This document shows, piece by piece, positions 20,470 through 31,690 of a stretch of 64,000 nucleotides of DNA; positions within the stretch are counted from its first letter, which is position 1, and every line of letters begins with the position of its first letter. This DNA comes from Punica granatum (taxonomy: Eukaryota; Streptophyta; Magnoliopsida; Myrtales; Lythraceae). Location of the stretch: the NCBI RefSeq assembly GCF_007655135.1, contig NC_045128.1, positions 1,674,001-1,738,000 of the forward strand, written 5' to 3'. The notes beneath the pieces were generated by a model. It searched no databases and had not been told where the DNA came from. It worked only from the letters and a program-made list of their open reading frames with translations. The translations under genes and the position numbers were made by a program.

Positions 20470-22038
20470 TTATAACCCGTTTGATTGATTTCGCGACCTA
20501 ATTTTAATATTTTAATTCAAACTTTAACTCTACTTACTACACAACAAAAGTCAACAATACAATTATTACTTTTTTCATTTTTTTTTCAATTTTTTTAATC
20601 ATTCAATTCAATTTTTAATAATAAATTATCTCAACTATTCATTACTTTTTCACATTTTTTCTCATAATTCAACGTCACAATCATTACGAACCAATTAAAA
20701 TCAAAATTCAACTCAATTTAATTCTAAAACCAAACACACTATTATTATTCAAGGGGCTGTGCTGTGAGGAAGAGGAGAGAGAACAGACAATTATGTGATT
20801 TTTCCATTTTTAGCTTAAAATGTTATATCATATATAATATATATTTGAAAACTTTTATAGGTTTTTGTTTTTATTACCACTATTTAATCCAAAACCCTTA
20901 TAAGTGATTATCGAATTTTACTGTTACCGTAGGATTTTGGAAGCATTCAGGACTTTTTTTTGATAAATAAAACAGAGCCAAAGCTCAAGAAAGGAAAAGC
21001 ACTTAGGATTTTACCTCAACACTCGTTCCAAATGCAATACGATTGACACTATAAAATTGCCTTCATATTACTCATATTCATAAAATAACCTTCTTTAATG
21101 TTGTGAACTGGTAAATATTGTAATTTATTATTCTCGAACATGTTATGAACCTATAAGTGTGGCGATTTGATATTATCAAACATGTTATAAATTTATGTAA
21201 GCGTTGTGATCTATTTTTCTCGAACAATTACTAGCAAGGAGATTATATTTATATTTGAAATGCTTTTTGTTAAGTCAAACTAATTTGTATTAATCATCTA
21301 TTATAATAAGTCCGTAAAAACCTTTTGTTAAACATATTAACAGGTAAAGAAAAAGATTCTCAATGTATAACCGTCAAATTAGTGGGAATGATATGGAAAT
21401 TTTCCTTTAAAATCTTAATAGATATGGAAAGGGTTTGATATTGATTTATTTTAATATCTTAGATAGGTATGTATAAGATGGGCATAGCCGTCCCAAACAT
21501 TTTCTGATGTCATCCTTACTTTAATGCGAAATAGTTTATACCCTTGCAATTTTCATAAAATTTTATATAGTTTAATAATTTAGTTTATTATATCTTATAA
21601 TTAATTTAATTTAAATCCTTCCAGTCTTATTTAATTTATTGAAATCTTAACCACTAGTACTTTTTCATTGCTTCTAAAAAATTTTCTATAGTTATTAATT
21701 TAGTTGTTATTATTCTCAGTCAATTTTATGATTTATATTCTTTCTTTACCATATCCTAAAGATGAAGATGTCACTGACTAAGGTTGGGTTTGAGAGTGTT
21801 GTTGCTGTAATAAAAATGTTGAAATATAATTACTGAAAAATAAATGTTGATTTTAGAATAAGTAAAAACATTTAAGATGTAATAATTGAAAAGTGTTGAA
21901 AGTAAAAACAGCAATTGTTAATGCTTGGAAGCGGATTTCATAAACGCCTATTAACTTGGTTGAAAAATCACATTTGCAACTGCAAGTTTAACTCAAACCA
22001 TAGTTTTGAAGTACTCTCACCAAATATCAAATCTACTT

Positions 22039-22079
<41 letters not shown>

Positions 22080-22399
22080 GATTATGGAATCTCCCTCCAT
22101 TACACCCAAATGAATCTAAACACATTTTCACAGTAGCAAGATTTTTTATTTAAATTTTGAATATTACAATAAAAGCACTTCATTCACAATTTAGCGAGAC
22201 TTAAACAAAAGGATTACTGCATATGGGAAATTTTGCATATATACATATATGTATATATAAAGCATTGGTGTTGGGAAAAGTTGCAAGTAGTATAAAAAAT
22301 TATTCGAACCTCAAAGTTTATTTTTGTCCTTAATCCATCCAACCATCCGTGACATGCAACATGAGTCCTTTCTCTTTGTGTGTTGGATCATGGGATAAT
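20470..22399. other. Duplicated flank, copy B
   Basis: No gene. From about 20745 it aligns with 11080-13450. Includes a pure (AT)n microsatellite at 22043-22075 and a short T-run insert at about 20957-21003 that may be a LINE 3' stub. Confidence 0.6.
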
Positions 22400-23070
22400 C
22401 AAATTATTGAATTTTCATTTGGGTTTATACGGGCTCGGGGCCATATCCACTTAAAAGCTCAAATTGATAAGTGGTGGTATCCAAATCTCATATATATTAA
22501 ATTTTCATTTGGGCTTATACGGGCTCGGGCCCATATCCACTTAAAAGCTCAAGCTGATAAGTGGTGGTACCCAAATCTCATATAAACTCATGAATATTCT
22601 TTTTCTCTTTCCATGTGGGATTATAATTCCGAACACCCGCCCTCACGTACAACGTGTGATCTATTTTTGCGTACACGTTGTCACGTGCTCTTGAACACCC
22701 GCCCTCAACAACTAACCTCGAGCCGGGCTCATCTTCCGTGCTGGGGTGAGAGGGGACTAATACGAGGCGCTCTTTTGGCTGCTCTAGATATTGGGTCGGT
22801 ATAGTGTGAGGCCACGTGAGCATGCAGAAGCGTAACTCGCTCTGATACCATATTGAATTTCCATTTGGGCTTATACGGGTTCGGGCCCATATCCACTTAA
22901 AAGCTCAAGCTGATAAGTGGTAGTACCCAAATCTCATATAAACCCACAGATTTTCCTTTTTTCTTTCAATGTGGGATTTATCCCATTTTACTCCTCAACA
23001 CCCGTTCTCACGTGAAACGTGTGGTCTATTCCTGCCTACACGTTGTCACATGCCCTTAAACACAAATTAT
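22400..23070 (-). mobile_element. TRIM-like miniature LTR retrotransposon, 655 bp
   Basis: Two direct repeats bounded by TG...CA, 22408-22697 and 22854-23062, lie around a 156-bp interior. On the minus strand the interior begins three bases after the right-hand LTR with TGGTATCAGAGC (22839-22850), the primer-binding site for initiator tRNA-Met, and ends in the purine-rich GTTGAGGGCGGG before the other LTR. Flanking direct repeats CAAATTAT (22400-22407, 23063-23070) mark the insertion; 8 bp is longer than the usual 4-6. No coding capacity, as typical of TRIMs. The left LTR is longer because its first 90 bp are tandemly duplicated. The paralogous site near 13515-13530 lacks the element. Confidence 0.85.
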
Positions 23071-23700
23071 TGAGGGGGTTAAATGACATATAGGTAAGAG
23101 AGAATATGAGTTGTGAATAGTGAATCCTATCATGCATTCTTCAAGTTTGTACGTCATTTGACATATTGGTTCATTGGATTGGAATGTGAAAGAGCGGAAA
23201 TTGAAATCACAGATATTTGATATTGGAATTTTGATGAAATTTCGTTCGTTTCATGGAGATATTAAAAAAAATAACCGAATGATATAATTATTTTTTTTAA
23301 TTGACTCAAACAAGCGAATATAGATATTACAAAGTTTCATGGAGACTATTCGACATTATTGTATTCAAATTGGCCCCAAAAAACCTTGCACGCCGGATTG
23401 ATTTTGTTGCTAGAGACAGTGGCAATACTCATGTAGGCTATTTTCCTAGGGGTTAAGCTATGTCTGGTTTGTGGTTCATTCGGAAAATTGATTGTTGAGA
23501 GGATTAAAAATGAGTAATTCAATTACGAGATGATTATCGGCATCACTCTTCCTTAAATAAGAAGAATAAAAAAGTTGTATGCCAATATCGGATTTTGATT
23601 TATGATTTTATATAACAAGTCCCTCTTTTTTGGGGATCTATCTATCTTTCGAAACCTTTATTTATTAATTAATCTGGTCCACTGGCACAATTTTCTATTA
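23071..23700. other. End of duplicated flank B
   Basis: Aligns with 13530-13990; similarity stops near 23590, just before the tandem array. No gene seen. Confidence 0.6.
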
Positions 23701-23725
23701 TTATTATTATTAATTACAAAGATTA

Positions 23726-24307
23726 TTGATCTTAATACTGATCCATGGTGGAGCCCCCTCTTCTTGTTTTGCATATAGCTACTATGAACTTGTGCTTCTT
23801 CGTAACTTTGCATCAGCGAGGAGCCATGTGAAGATACTGAATACCCCCATCCGAGCAGTCGAGAGTGCTCGTGATACCTTCATGAAATACGTCGCTCCGG
23901 ATGATGACATAACAACGATGATCGAGAGGCTCAGCCATGTTCGAGATCAGCTCCGGCTAAAGAGGAACAAGAAACAGAATGACTTAGACTACGTCGAGAG
24001 CGCTCGTGATGCCATCATGAAATACGTCGCTCCGGATGATGACATAATAGCAATGATCGAGAGGCTCAACCAAGTTCGAGATCAGCTCAGGCTAAAGTGG
24101 AACACAGCACAAAAAAGCTTAAACTGGGCACTCAACGTTATAAACCAGAAAACTTACATTTACGTCCAGACCATGGAGGACGTGGACATCATGAGGAAAA
24201 TGAAGAAACATTACAACATCCAAGTAGTGGTTTCAATCAACAAAGTTGGCCTCAATGGTAGAGAGACGGACGATCTCTCTACTTATATGCTACGTAGGAA
24301 TCTATAA
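23726..24307 (+). CDS. Array unit 1: unrecognised protein with two 45-residue repeats (193 aa)
   Basis: Open for 193 codons. Residues 45-89 and 90-134 are two copies of one repeat (ESARD..MKYVAPDDDI...IERL..VRDQLRLK), Lys/Asp-rich and predicted by eye to be helical. The tail 135-193 contains EDVDIMRKMKKHYN and INKVGLN and ends MLRRNL. The first 30 residues are hydrophobic, but the proposed Met lies in the spacer next to the ATT-rich tract, so the real start may be later or an upstream exon may exist; AG/GTGAAG near 23830 in sister units resembles a splice donor. It is the longest intact unit. No enzyme motif is evident. It could be a captured exon rather than a gene. Confidence 0.45.
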   Translation: MILILIHGGAPSSCFAYSYYELVLLRNFASARSHVKILNTPIRAVESARDTFMKYVAPDDDITTMIERLSHVRDQLRLKRNKKQNDLDYVESARDAIMKYVAPDDDIIAMIERLNQVRDQLRLKWNTAQKSLNWALNVINQKTYIYVQTMEDVDIMRKMKKHYNIQVVVSINKVGLNGRETDDLSTYMLRRNL

Positions 24308-24476
24308 TAGGAGGGAGGGAATTCACACGGCTCCTTTCAATCAATCTCTCGTTTACGCACTTAAAAGACCTTTTCGATTCCTACCATATCTATACATTCT
24401 CGCGCTTAAGAGACGCTTTCGATTTCTATTGTCATTTTGCAATTATTATTGTTGTTGTTATTATTATTATTATTAT

Positions 24477-25201
24477 TGATCTTAATATTGATTCATGGTG
24501 GAGCCCTTTTTTTCTTGTTTTGCATATAACTAGTATGGACTTGTGCTTCTTCGTAATTTTGCATCAGCGAGAAGTTAGGTGAAGGTACTAAATATCGCCA
24601 TTCAAGCAGTCAAGAGTGCTCGTGATGCCCTCATGAAATACGTCGCTCCGAATGATGACATAACAACGATGATCGAGAGGCTAAACCATTTTCGAGATCA
24701 GCTCCAGCTAAAGAAGAACACGAAATAGAATGACTTAGACTACGTCGAGAGCGCTGATGTCCTCATAAAATACACCGCTCCGGATGATGACATAACAGCA
24801 ATGATTGAGATGCTCAATCAAGTTCGAGATAAGCTCCAGCTAAAGTGGAACACGACACATAATGACTTAGACTTGGAACTCAACGTTATAAACCAAGAAA
24901 CTTACATTTACGTCCAGACCATAGAGGACGTGGACATCGTGAGGAAGATGAAAAAACACTACAACGTCCAAGTAGCAGTTTCGATCAACAAAGTTGGCCT
25001 CAACAACATAGAGACGGACGATCTCTTTACTTATATGCTACCCAGGAATCTATGAGAGGAGGGAGGGAACTCACACGGCTCTTTTCACTCAATCTTTCGT
25101 TTTCGCACTTAATATACCTTTTCAATTCCTACCGTATCTTTTCATTTTCATGCTTAAGAGACGCTTTCGATTCATATTTTTCATTTTTATTGTCATTTTG
25201 C

Positions 25202-25235
<34 letters not shown>
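24477..25235 (+). pseudogene. Array unit 2, disrupted
   Basis: Same unit with an in-frame TAG replacing Gln just before the first repeat (about 24575) and another at 24726-24728, plus a 3-base loss in the second repeat. The second half stays open to 25055 (84 codons). Ends in the (ATT)n run 25201-25236. Confidence 0.75.
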
Positions 25236-25974
25236 GATCTTAATATTGATCCATGGTGGAGCCCCTTCTTCTTGTTTTGCATATAGCTACTACGGACTTG
25301 TGCTTCTTCATAACTTTGCATCTGCGAGAAGCCAGGTGAAGGTACTGAATACCGCCATCCAAGCAGTCGAGATTGCTCGTGATGCCCTCATGACATACAT
25401 TGCTTCGGATGAAGACATAACAAAAATGATCGAGAAGTTCAACCATGTTTGAGATCAGCTCTAGCTAAAGAGGAACACGACACAGAATGACTTGTACATC
25501 AAGAGCGCTCGTGATGCCCTCATGAAATACGCCGCTCCGAATGATGACATAACAACAATGACCAGAGGCTCAATCAAGTTCTAGATCAGCTCCGGCTAAA
25601 GTGGAACATGGCAAAAAATGACTTAGACTAGACACTCAACGTTATAAACAAAGAAACTTACATTTACGTCCAAACCATAAAGGACGTGGACATCGTGAGG
25701 AAAATGAAGAAACACTACAACGTCCAAGCGGCGGTTTTGATCAACAAAGTTGGCCACAGAGAGACGATCGATCTCATTGTTTATATGCTACACGGGAATC
25801 TATGAGAGGAGGGAGGGAATTCACACGGCTCCTTTCAATCAATCTTTCGTTTTCGCACTTAAAAGACCTTTTCGATTCCTACCGTATCTTTTCTTTTTCG
25901 TGCTTAAGGGACGCTTTAGATTCCTATTGTCATTTCAATTCCTATTGTCATTTTGCGATTATTTATATTATTAT
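25236..25974 (+). pseudogene. Array unit 3, disrupted
   Basis: The first repeat is readable to a CGA-to-TGA change near 25450; the second repeat has further stops and a one-base loss near 25560. The tail is still recognisable at 25640-25800. Confidence 0.75.
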
Positions 25975-26722
25975 TGATCTTGATATTGATCCATAGTGGA
26001 ACCCCTTCTTGTTTTGCATATATCTACTTTGAACTTGTGCTTTTTCATAACTTTGCATTAGCGAGAAGCCAGGTGAAGATACTGAATACTGCCATTCGAG
26101 CATTCGAGAGTGCGCGTGATGCCCTCATGAAATATGTCGCTTCGGATGATGACATAACAACGATGATCGAGAGGCTCAACCATATTCGAGATCAGCTCTA
26201 GCTAAAGAAGAACACGAAACAGAATGACTTAGAATACGTCGACAGCGCTCGTGATGCCCTCATGAAATACGCCGCTCTGAATGATGACATAACAACAATG
26301 ATTGAGAGGCTTAAATAAGTTCGAGATCAGCTCCAACTAAAGTGGAACACGGCACAAAAATGACTTAGACTGGGCAATCATCATTATAAACCAGGAAACT
26401 TATATTTACGTACCAGGGAAAACGTGGACATCGTGAGGAAAATGAAGAAACATTACAATGTCCAAGTAGCGGTTTCGACTAACAAAGTTAGCTTCCATGA
26501 CAAAGAGACGGATGATCTCTTTGCTTATATGCTACACAGGAATATATGAGAGGAGGGAAGGAATTCACACGGCTCCTTTCAATCAATCTTTCGTTTTCGC
26601 ACTTAAAAGACCATTTCGATTCCTACCTTATTTTTTTTTTCATGCTTAAGAGACGCTTTCGATTCCTATTGTCATTTCGATTCCTATTGTCATTTTGCAA
26701 TTATTATTATTATTGTTATTAT
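25975..26722 (+). pseudogene. Array unit 4, disrupted
   Basis: Open to a TAG near 26200 at the Gln of the DQL motif. The second repeat has a TAA after the RL motif (about 26316), and an extra base near 26359 shifts the tail. Confidence 0.75.
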
Positions 26723-27457
26723 TGATCTTAATATTGATCCACAGTGGAGCCCCTTTCTTCTTGTTTTGCATATAACTACTACGGACTTGTGCTTCTTCGT
26801 AACTTTGCATCAACGAGAAGCCAAGTGAAGGTACTGAATACCACAATTCGAGCAGTCGAGAGTGCTCGTGATGCCCTCATGTAATACGTCGCTACAGATG
26901 ATGACATAACAATGATGATCGAGAGGCTCAACCATTTTCGAGATCGGCTCTAGCTAAAGAAGAAAACGAAACAGAAAGACTTAGACTACATCGAGAGCGC
27001 TCGTGATGCCCTCATGAAATACGCCGCTCCGAATGATGACATAAAAGCAACGATCGAGAGGCTCAACCAAGTTTGAGATCAGCTCCAACTAAAGTGGAAC
27101 ACAACACATAATGACTTAGACTGGGCACTCAACGTTATAAACCAGGAAACTTACATTTACGTCTAGACCAGGGAGGACGTGGACAACGTGAGGAAAATGA
27201 AGAAATATAACAACGTCCAAGTAGCGGTTTCGACCAATAAAGTTGGCTTCCATGATAGAGACACGGATGATCTCTTTGCTTATATGCTACATAGGAATCT
27301 ATGAGAGGAGGGAAGGAATTCACACCGCTCCTTTCAATCAATCTTTCGTTTTCGCACTTAAAAGACCTTTTCGATTCCTACCCTATCTTTTCTTTTTCAT
27401 GCTTAAGAGACGCTTTCGATTCCTATTGTCATTTTGCTATTACTATTATTATTATTA
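26723..27457 (+). pseudogene. Array unit 5, disrupted
   Basis: A TAA replaces Lys in the first MKYV motif (26881-26883); more stops follow near 26950, 27075 and 27163. Confidence 0.75.
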
Positions 27458-28187
27458 ATCTTAATATTGATCCATAGTGGAGCCCATTCTTCTTGTTTTG
27501 CATATAGTTACTATGGACTAGTGCTTCTTCCTAACTTTGCATCAACGAGAAGCCAGGTGAAGGTATTGAATACCACCATCCGAGCAGTCGAGAGTGCTCG
27601 TGATGCCCTCATGAAATACGTCGCTTTGGATGATGACATAACAACGATGATCGAGAGACTCAACCATTTTCGATATCAGCTCCAGTTAAAAAAGAACACG
27701 AAACAGAATGACTTAGACTACGTCGAGAGTGCTCGTGATGCCCTCATGAAATACGCCGCTCTAGATGATGACATAAAAGCAATGATCGTACGGCTTAACC
27801 AAGTTTGAGATAAGCTCCAACTGAAGTGAAACACGGCACAAAATGACTTAGACTGGGCACTCAACGTTATAAACCAAGAAACTTACATTTACGTCTAGAC
27901 CATTGAGGACGTGGACATCGCGAGGAAAATGAAGAAACATTACAACGTCCAAGTAGCGTTTTCGATAAACAACGCTTGCCTCAACGACATAGAGACCGAC
28001 GATCTCTTTACTTATATGCTACACATGAATCTATCAGAGGAGGAAGGGAACTCACACGGCTCTTTTCAATCAATCTTTCATTTTCGCACTTAAAAGACCT
28101 TTTCGATTCCCACCGTATCTTTTAATTTTTGTGCTTAAGAGACTCTTTCGATTCTTATTGTTATTTCGATTCCTATTGTCATTTTGC

Positions 28188-28224
<37 letters not shown>
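27458..28224 (+). pseudogene. Array unit 6, disrupted late
   Basis: Both 45-residue repeats are open (frame 27434-27808) up to a CGA-to-TGA change in the second VRD motif. The tail continues open from 27911. Followed by a long (ATT)n tract at 28183-28224. Confidence 0.75.
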
Positions 28225-29138
28225 GATCTTATTATTGATCCAGAGTTGTGCCCCTTCTTCTTGTTTTGCATGTAGCTACTGTGGACTTGTGTATCTTCAT
28301 AACTTTGTATCAGCGAGAAGCTACGTAAAGGTACTAAATACCGCTATCCGAGCAGTCTAGAGTGCTCGTGATGCCCTCATGAAATACATCGCTCCGAATG
28401 ATAACATAACAACGATGATCGAGAGACTCAACCATTTTCGAGATCAGCTCCAGGTAAAGAAGAACACGAAACTGAATGACTTAGATTACGTCGAGAGCGC
28501 TCGTGATGCCCTCATGAAATTCGCCGCTCCGAATGATGACATAACAACAATGATCGAGAGGCTCAACCAAGTTCGAGATCAGCTCCAGCTAAAGTAGAAC
28601 ACGACACAGAATGACGTAGACTGGGCACTCAACATTATAAACCAGGAAACTTACATTCTTGCTACGAAAGTAACGAATAACTTGTTACGGATCTTGTCAA
28701 AACAAAACTGTCTTAATAAGTATATCGTGACAAGATATCGTTTGGTCACAATATCTTATAACTTATGGTGATAAACTTATTTTCGCGATGAAAATGTTAT
28801 ACAATGTGTGTCTCAATATATGAAATATGTATCTACATATGTTAGTTATTATGTGAATATTTACTTTCTGGCACTCACACAATATTAAAAATATTTGTAT
28901 ACATATAAATATATATGTATATGTATAAATATTAAGTATGTGCATTATGAGAATTTATTTAGTGTAATTAACATTTTTATTACAATATAAAGATTAAATA
29001 TGTATATACATGTATATTAAGTATATATATACATATATGTTAGTTATTATGAGAATAATTGGTTTTCGACGCTCACAGAATATTGAAGATATATGTATAC
29101 ATATAAATATATATGTATCTACATACATATTAAGTTTG
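28225..29138 (+). pseudogene. Array unit 7, tail-less, with type-2 spacer
   Basis: A TAG replaces Glu in the first ESARD motif (about 28354); the two repeats are then open 28379-28597 and end at TAG. After the ETYI motif (about 28657) the sequence changes to the type-2 spacer, which carries a near-palindrome around GATCTTGTCAAAACAAAACTG and TATATGTATACATA-type repeats. Confidence 0.75.
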
Positions 29139-30071
29139 TAGAGCCCCTTCTTCTTGTTTTGCATATAGCTATTATGGACTTATGCTTCTTCATAACTTTG
29201 CATCAGCGAGAAGCCAAGTGAAGGTACTGAATACCGCCATCCGAGCAGTCGAGAGTGCTCATGATGACCTCATGAAATATGTCGCTCCGGATGATGACAT
29301 AACAACGATGATTGAGAGGCTCAACCATTTTCGAAATCAGCTCCACCTAAAGAAGAATATGAAACTGAGTGACTTAGACTATGTCGAGAGTGCTCGTGAT
29401 GCCCTCATGAAATACGCCGCTCCGGATGATGACATAACAACAATAATCGAGAGGCTCAACCAAGTTCGAGATCAACTCCAGCTAAAGTGGAACACAGCAC
29501 ATAATGACTTAGACTGGGCACTCAACATTATTAACAAAGAAACTTACATTTACTACAATAACAAATAAGATTTCTTGCCACGAAAGTAGAGGATAACTTG
29601 TTACGGGTCTTGTCAAAACAAGACTGTCTTAATAAGTATATCATGACAAGATATACTTTGGTCACAATATCTTATAACTTATGGTGATAAACTTATTTTC
29701 GCGATGAAAATGTTATATAATGTGTGTCACAATATATGAAATATGTATCTACATATATGTTAGTTATTATGAGAATACTTGATTTGTAGAGCTTATACAA
29801 TATTAAAAATAGTTGTATACATATAAATATATATGTATCTGCATACATATTAAGTATGAGCATTATGAGAATTTATTTAATGTAATTTAACATTTTTATC
29901 ACGATATAAATATTAAATATGTATATACATGTATATTAAGTATGTATATACATATATGTTAGTTATTATGAGAATACTTGATTTTCGCCGCTCACAGAAT
30001 ATTGAAGATATATGTATACATATAAATATATATGTATACATATAAATATATATGTATCTACATACATATTA
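29139..30071 (+). repeat. Array unit 8, open but tail-less (128 aa), with type-2 spacer
   Basis: Frame 29182-29568 is open across both 45-residue repeats and stops after ETYIYYNNK, so the EDVDIVRKMKKHYN tail is replaced. The spacer 29570-30071 is the second copy of the type-2 spacer. Confidence 0.8.
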
Positions 30072-30984
30072 AGTTTATAGAGTGCCTTCTTTTTGTTTTG
30101 CATATAGCTACTATGGACTTGTGATTCTTCGTAACTTTGCATCAATGAGAAGCCAGGTGAAGGTATTGAATACCGCCATCCGAGCGGTCGATAGTGCTCA
30201 TGATACCCTCATGAAATACGTCGCTCCGGATGATAATATAACAACGATGATCGAGAAGCTCAACCATTTTCGAGATCAGCTTCAACTAAAGAAGAACACG
30301 AAATTGAATAACTTAGACTTCGTTGAGAGCGCTCGTGATGCCCTCATGAAATACGTCGCTTCGGATGATGACATAACAGCAATGATCGAGAGACTCAACC
30401 AAATTCAAGATCAACTCCAGCTAAAGTGGAACACAACATATAATGACTTAGACTGGGCACTCAACATTATAAACCGGGAAACTTACATTTACCACAATAA
30501 TAAATAAGATTTTTTGCCACGAAAGTAGCGGATAACTTGTTACGGATCTTGTCAAAACAAGACTGTCCTAATAAGTATATCGTGACAAGATATCGTTTGG
30601 TTACAATTCTTATGGTAATAAACTTATTTTCGCGATGAAAATGTTATACAATGTGTGCCAAATATATGAAATATGTATCTACATATATGATAGTTATTAT
30701 GGAAATACTTGGTTTGTGGCGCTCACAAAATGTTAAAAATATTTGTATACATATAAATATATATGTATCTGCATACATATTAAGTAGTGCATTATGAGAA
30801 TTTATTTAGTGTAATTTAACATTTTTATCACAATATACAGATTAAATATGTATATGCATGTATATTAAGTATGTATATACATATATGTTAGTTATTACGA
30901 GAATACTTGATTTTCGCCGCTCACAGAATATTGAAAATATATGTATACATATAAATATATATGTATCTGCATACATATTAAGTA
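30072..30984 (+). repeat. Array unit 9, open but tail-less (141 aa), with type-2 spacer
   Basis: Frame 30082-30507 covers both repeats and ends YHNNK, like unit 8; units 8 and 9 are probably one later duplication. Third type-2 spacer 30510-30984. Confidence 0.8.
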
Positions 30985-31026
30985 GGAGCCCCTTCTTCTT
31001 GTTTTGCATATATCTACTATGGACTT

Positions 31027-31542
31027 GTGCTTCTTCATAACTTTGCATCAGCTAGAAGTCAGGTGAAGGTACTGAATACCGCCATCCGAGTAGTCGAGAG
31101 TGCTCATGATGCCCTCATGAAATACGTCGCTCCGGATGATGACATGACAACGATGATCGAGAGGCTCAACCATTTTCGAGATCAGCTCCAGCTAAAGAAG
31201 AACACGAAACATAATTACTTAGACTACGTCGAGAGCGCTCGTGATGCCCTCATGAAATACGCCGCTCCGATTGATGACATAACAACAATGATCAAGAGGC
31301 TCAACCAAATTCGAGATCAACTCCAGTTAAAGTGGAACACGGCACATAATAACTTAGAATGGGCACTCAACCTTATAAACCAGGAAATTTACATTTACGC
31401 CCAAACCAAGGAGGACGTGGACATCGTGAGGAAAATAAAGAAACATTACAATGTCAAAGTAGCAGTTTCGACCAACAAAGTTGGCCTCAATGACGGAGAG
31501 ACCGACGATCTCTTTGCTTATATGCTACACAGGAATCTATGA
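31027..31542 (+). CDS. Array unit 10: two 45-residue repeats plus tail (171 aa)
   Basis: Last unit of the array, open for 171 codons from an internal Met (MLLHNFASARSQVKVLNT) through both repeats to the complete tail (EDVDIVRKIKKHYN, NKVGLNDGETDDL) and MLHRNL. It returns to the type-1 form after three tail-less units, so the array is not a simple gradient. The following spacer lacks the ATT-rich tract and passes into unique DNA near 31690. The function is unknown; expression is unproven. Confidence 0.45.
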   Translation: MLLHNFASARSQVKVLNTAIRVVESAHDALMKYVAPDDDMTTMIERLNHFRDQLQLKKNTKHNYLDYVESARDALMKYAAPIDDITTMIKRLNQIRDQLQLKWNTAHNNLEWALNLINQEIYIYAQTKEDVDIVRKIKKHYNVKVAVSTNKVGLNDGETDDLFAYMLHRNL

Positions 31543-31690
31543 AAGGAGGGAGGGAATTCACACAACTCCTTTCAATCGAACTTTTGTTTTCGCACTTAAG
31601 AGAACTTTTCGATTCCTATCGTATCTTTTCATTTTCACGCTTAAGAGACGCTTTCTATTCTTATTGTCATTTTGCTATCGGTGAATCGAT

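Larger units (their letters stand above)
23727..31690 (+). repeat. Ten-unit tandem array of an unrecognised small-protein repeat
   Basis: Ten direct units, starting near 23727, 24477, 25236, 25975, 26723, 27458, 28225, 29139, 30072 and 30985. Units 1-6 and 10 end in a conserved tail and a 170-200 bp spacer (CACACGGCTCCTTTCAATC, then CTTAAGAGACGCTTTCGATTC). In units 1-6 an ATT-rich tract leads into the next unit. Units 7-9 lose the tail after the ETYI motif and are followed by a different spacer of about 480-510 bp. Each unit encodes two copies of a 45-residue repeat. I do not recognise the family. Four units keep long open frames; the others carry stops or shifts. Confidence 0.92.

Noticed and set aside
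20957..21003. T-run plus about 45 bp present in copy B but not in the parent flank
   Set aside because: Resembles a LINE 3' stub, but it is too short and the flanking repeats are unclear, so it was not listed as an element.
22349..22823. ORFs with the duplicated motif GLIRARAHIHLKAQADKWW
   Set aside because: The motif repeats because the TRIM LTR segment is tandemly duplicated; it is not a protein repeat under selection.
23727..31690. CRISPR-like or satellite interpretation of the tandem array
   Set aside because: Units are around 0.8 kb with coding-like content and no short identical repeats with unique spacers; the host is a plant. Too few and too heterogeneous units for centromeric satellite.
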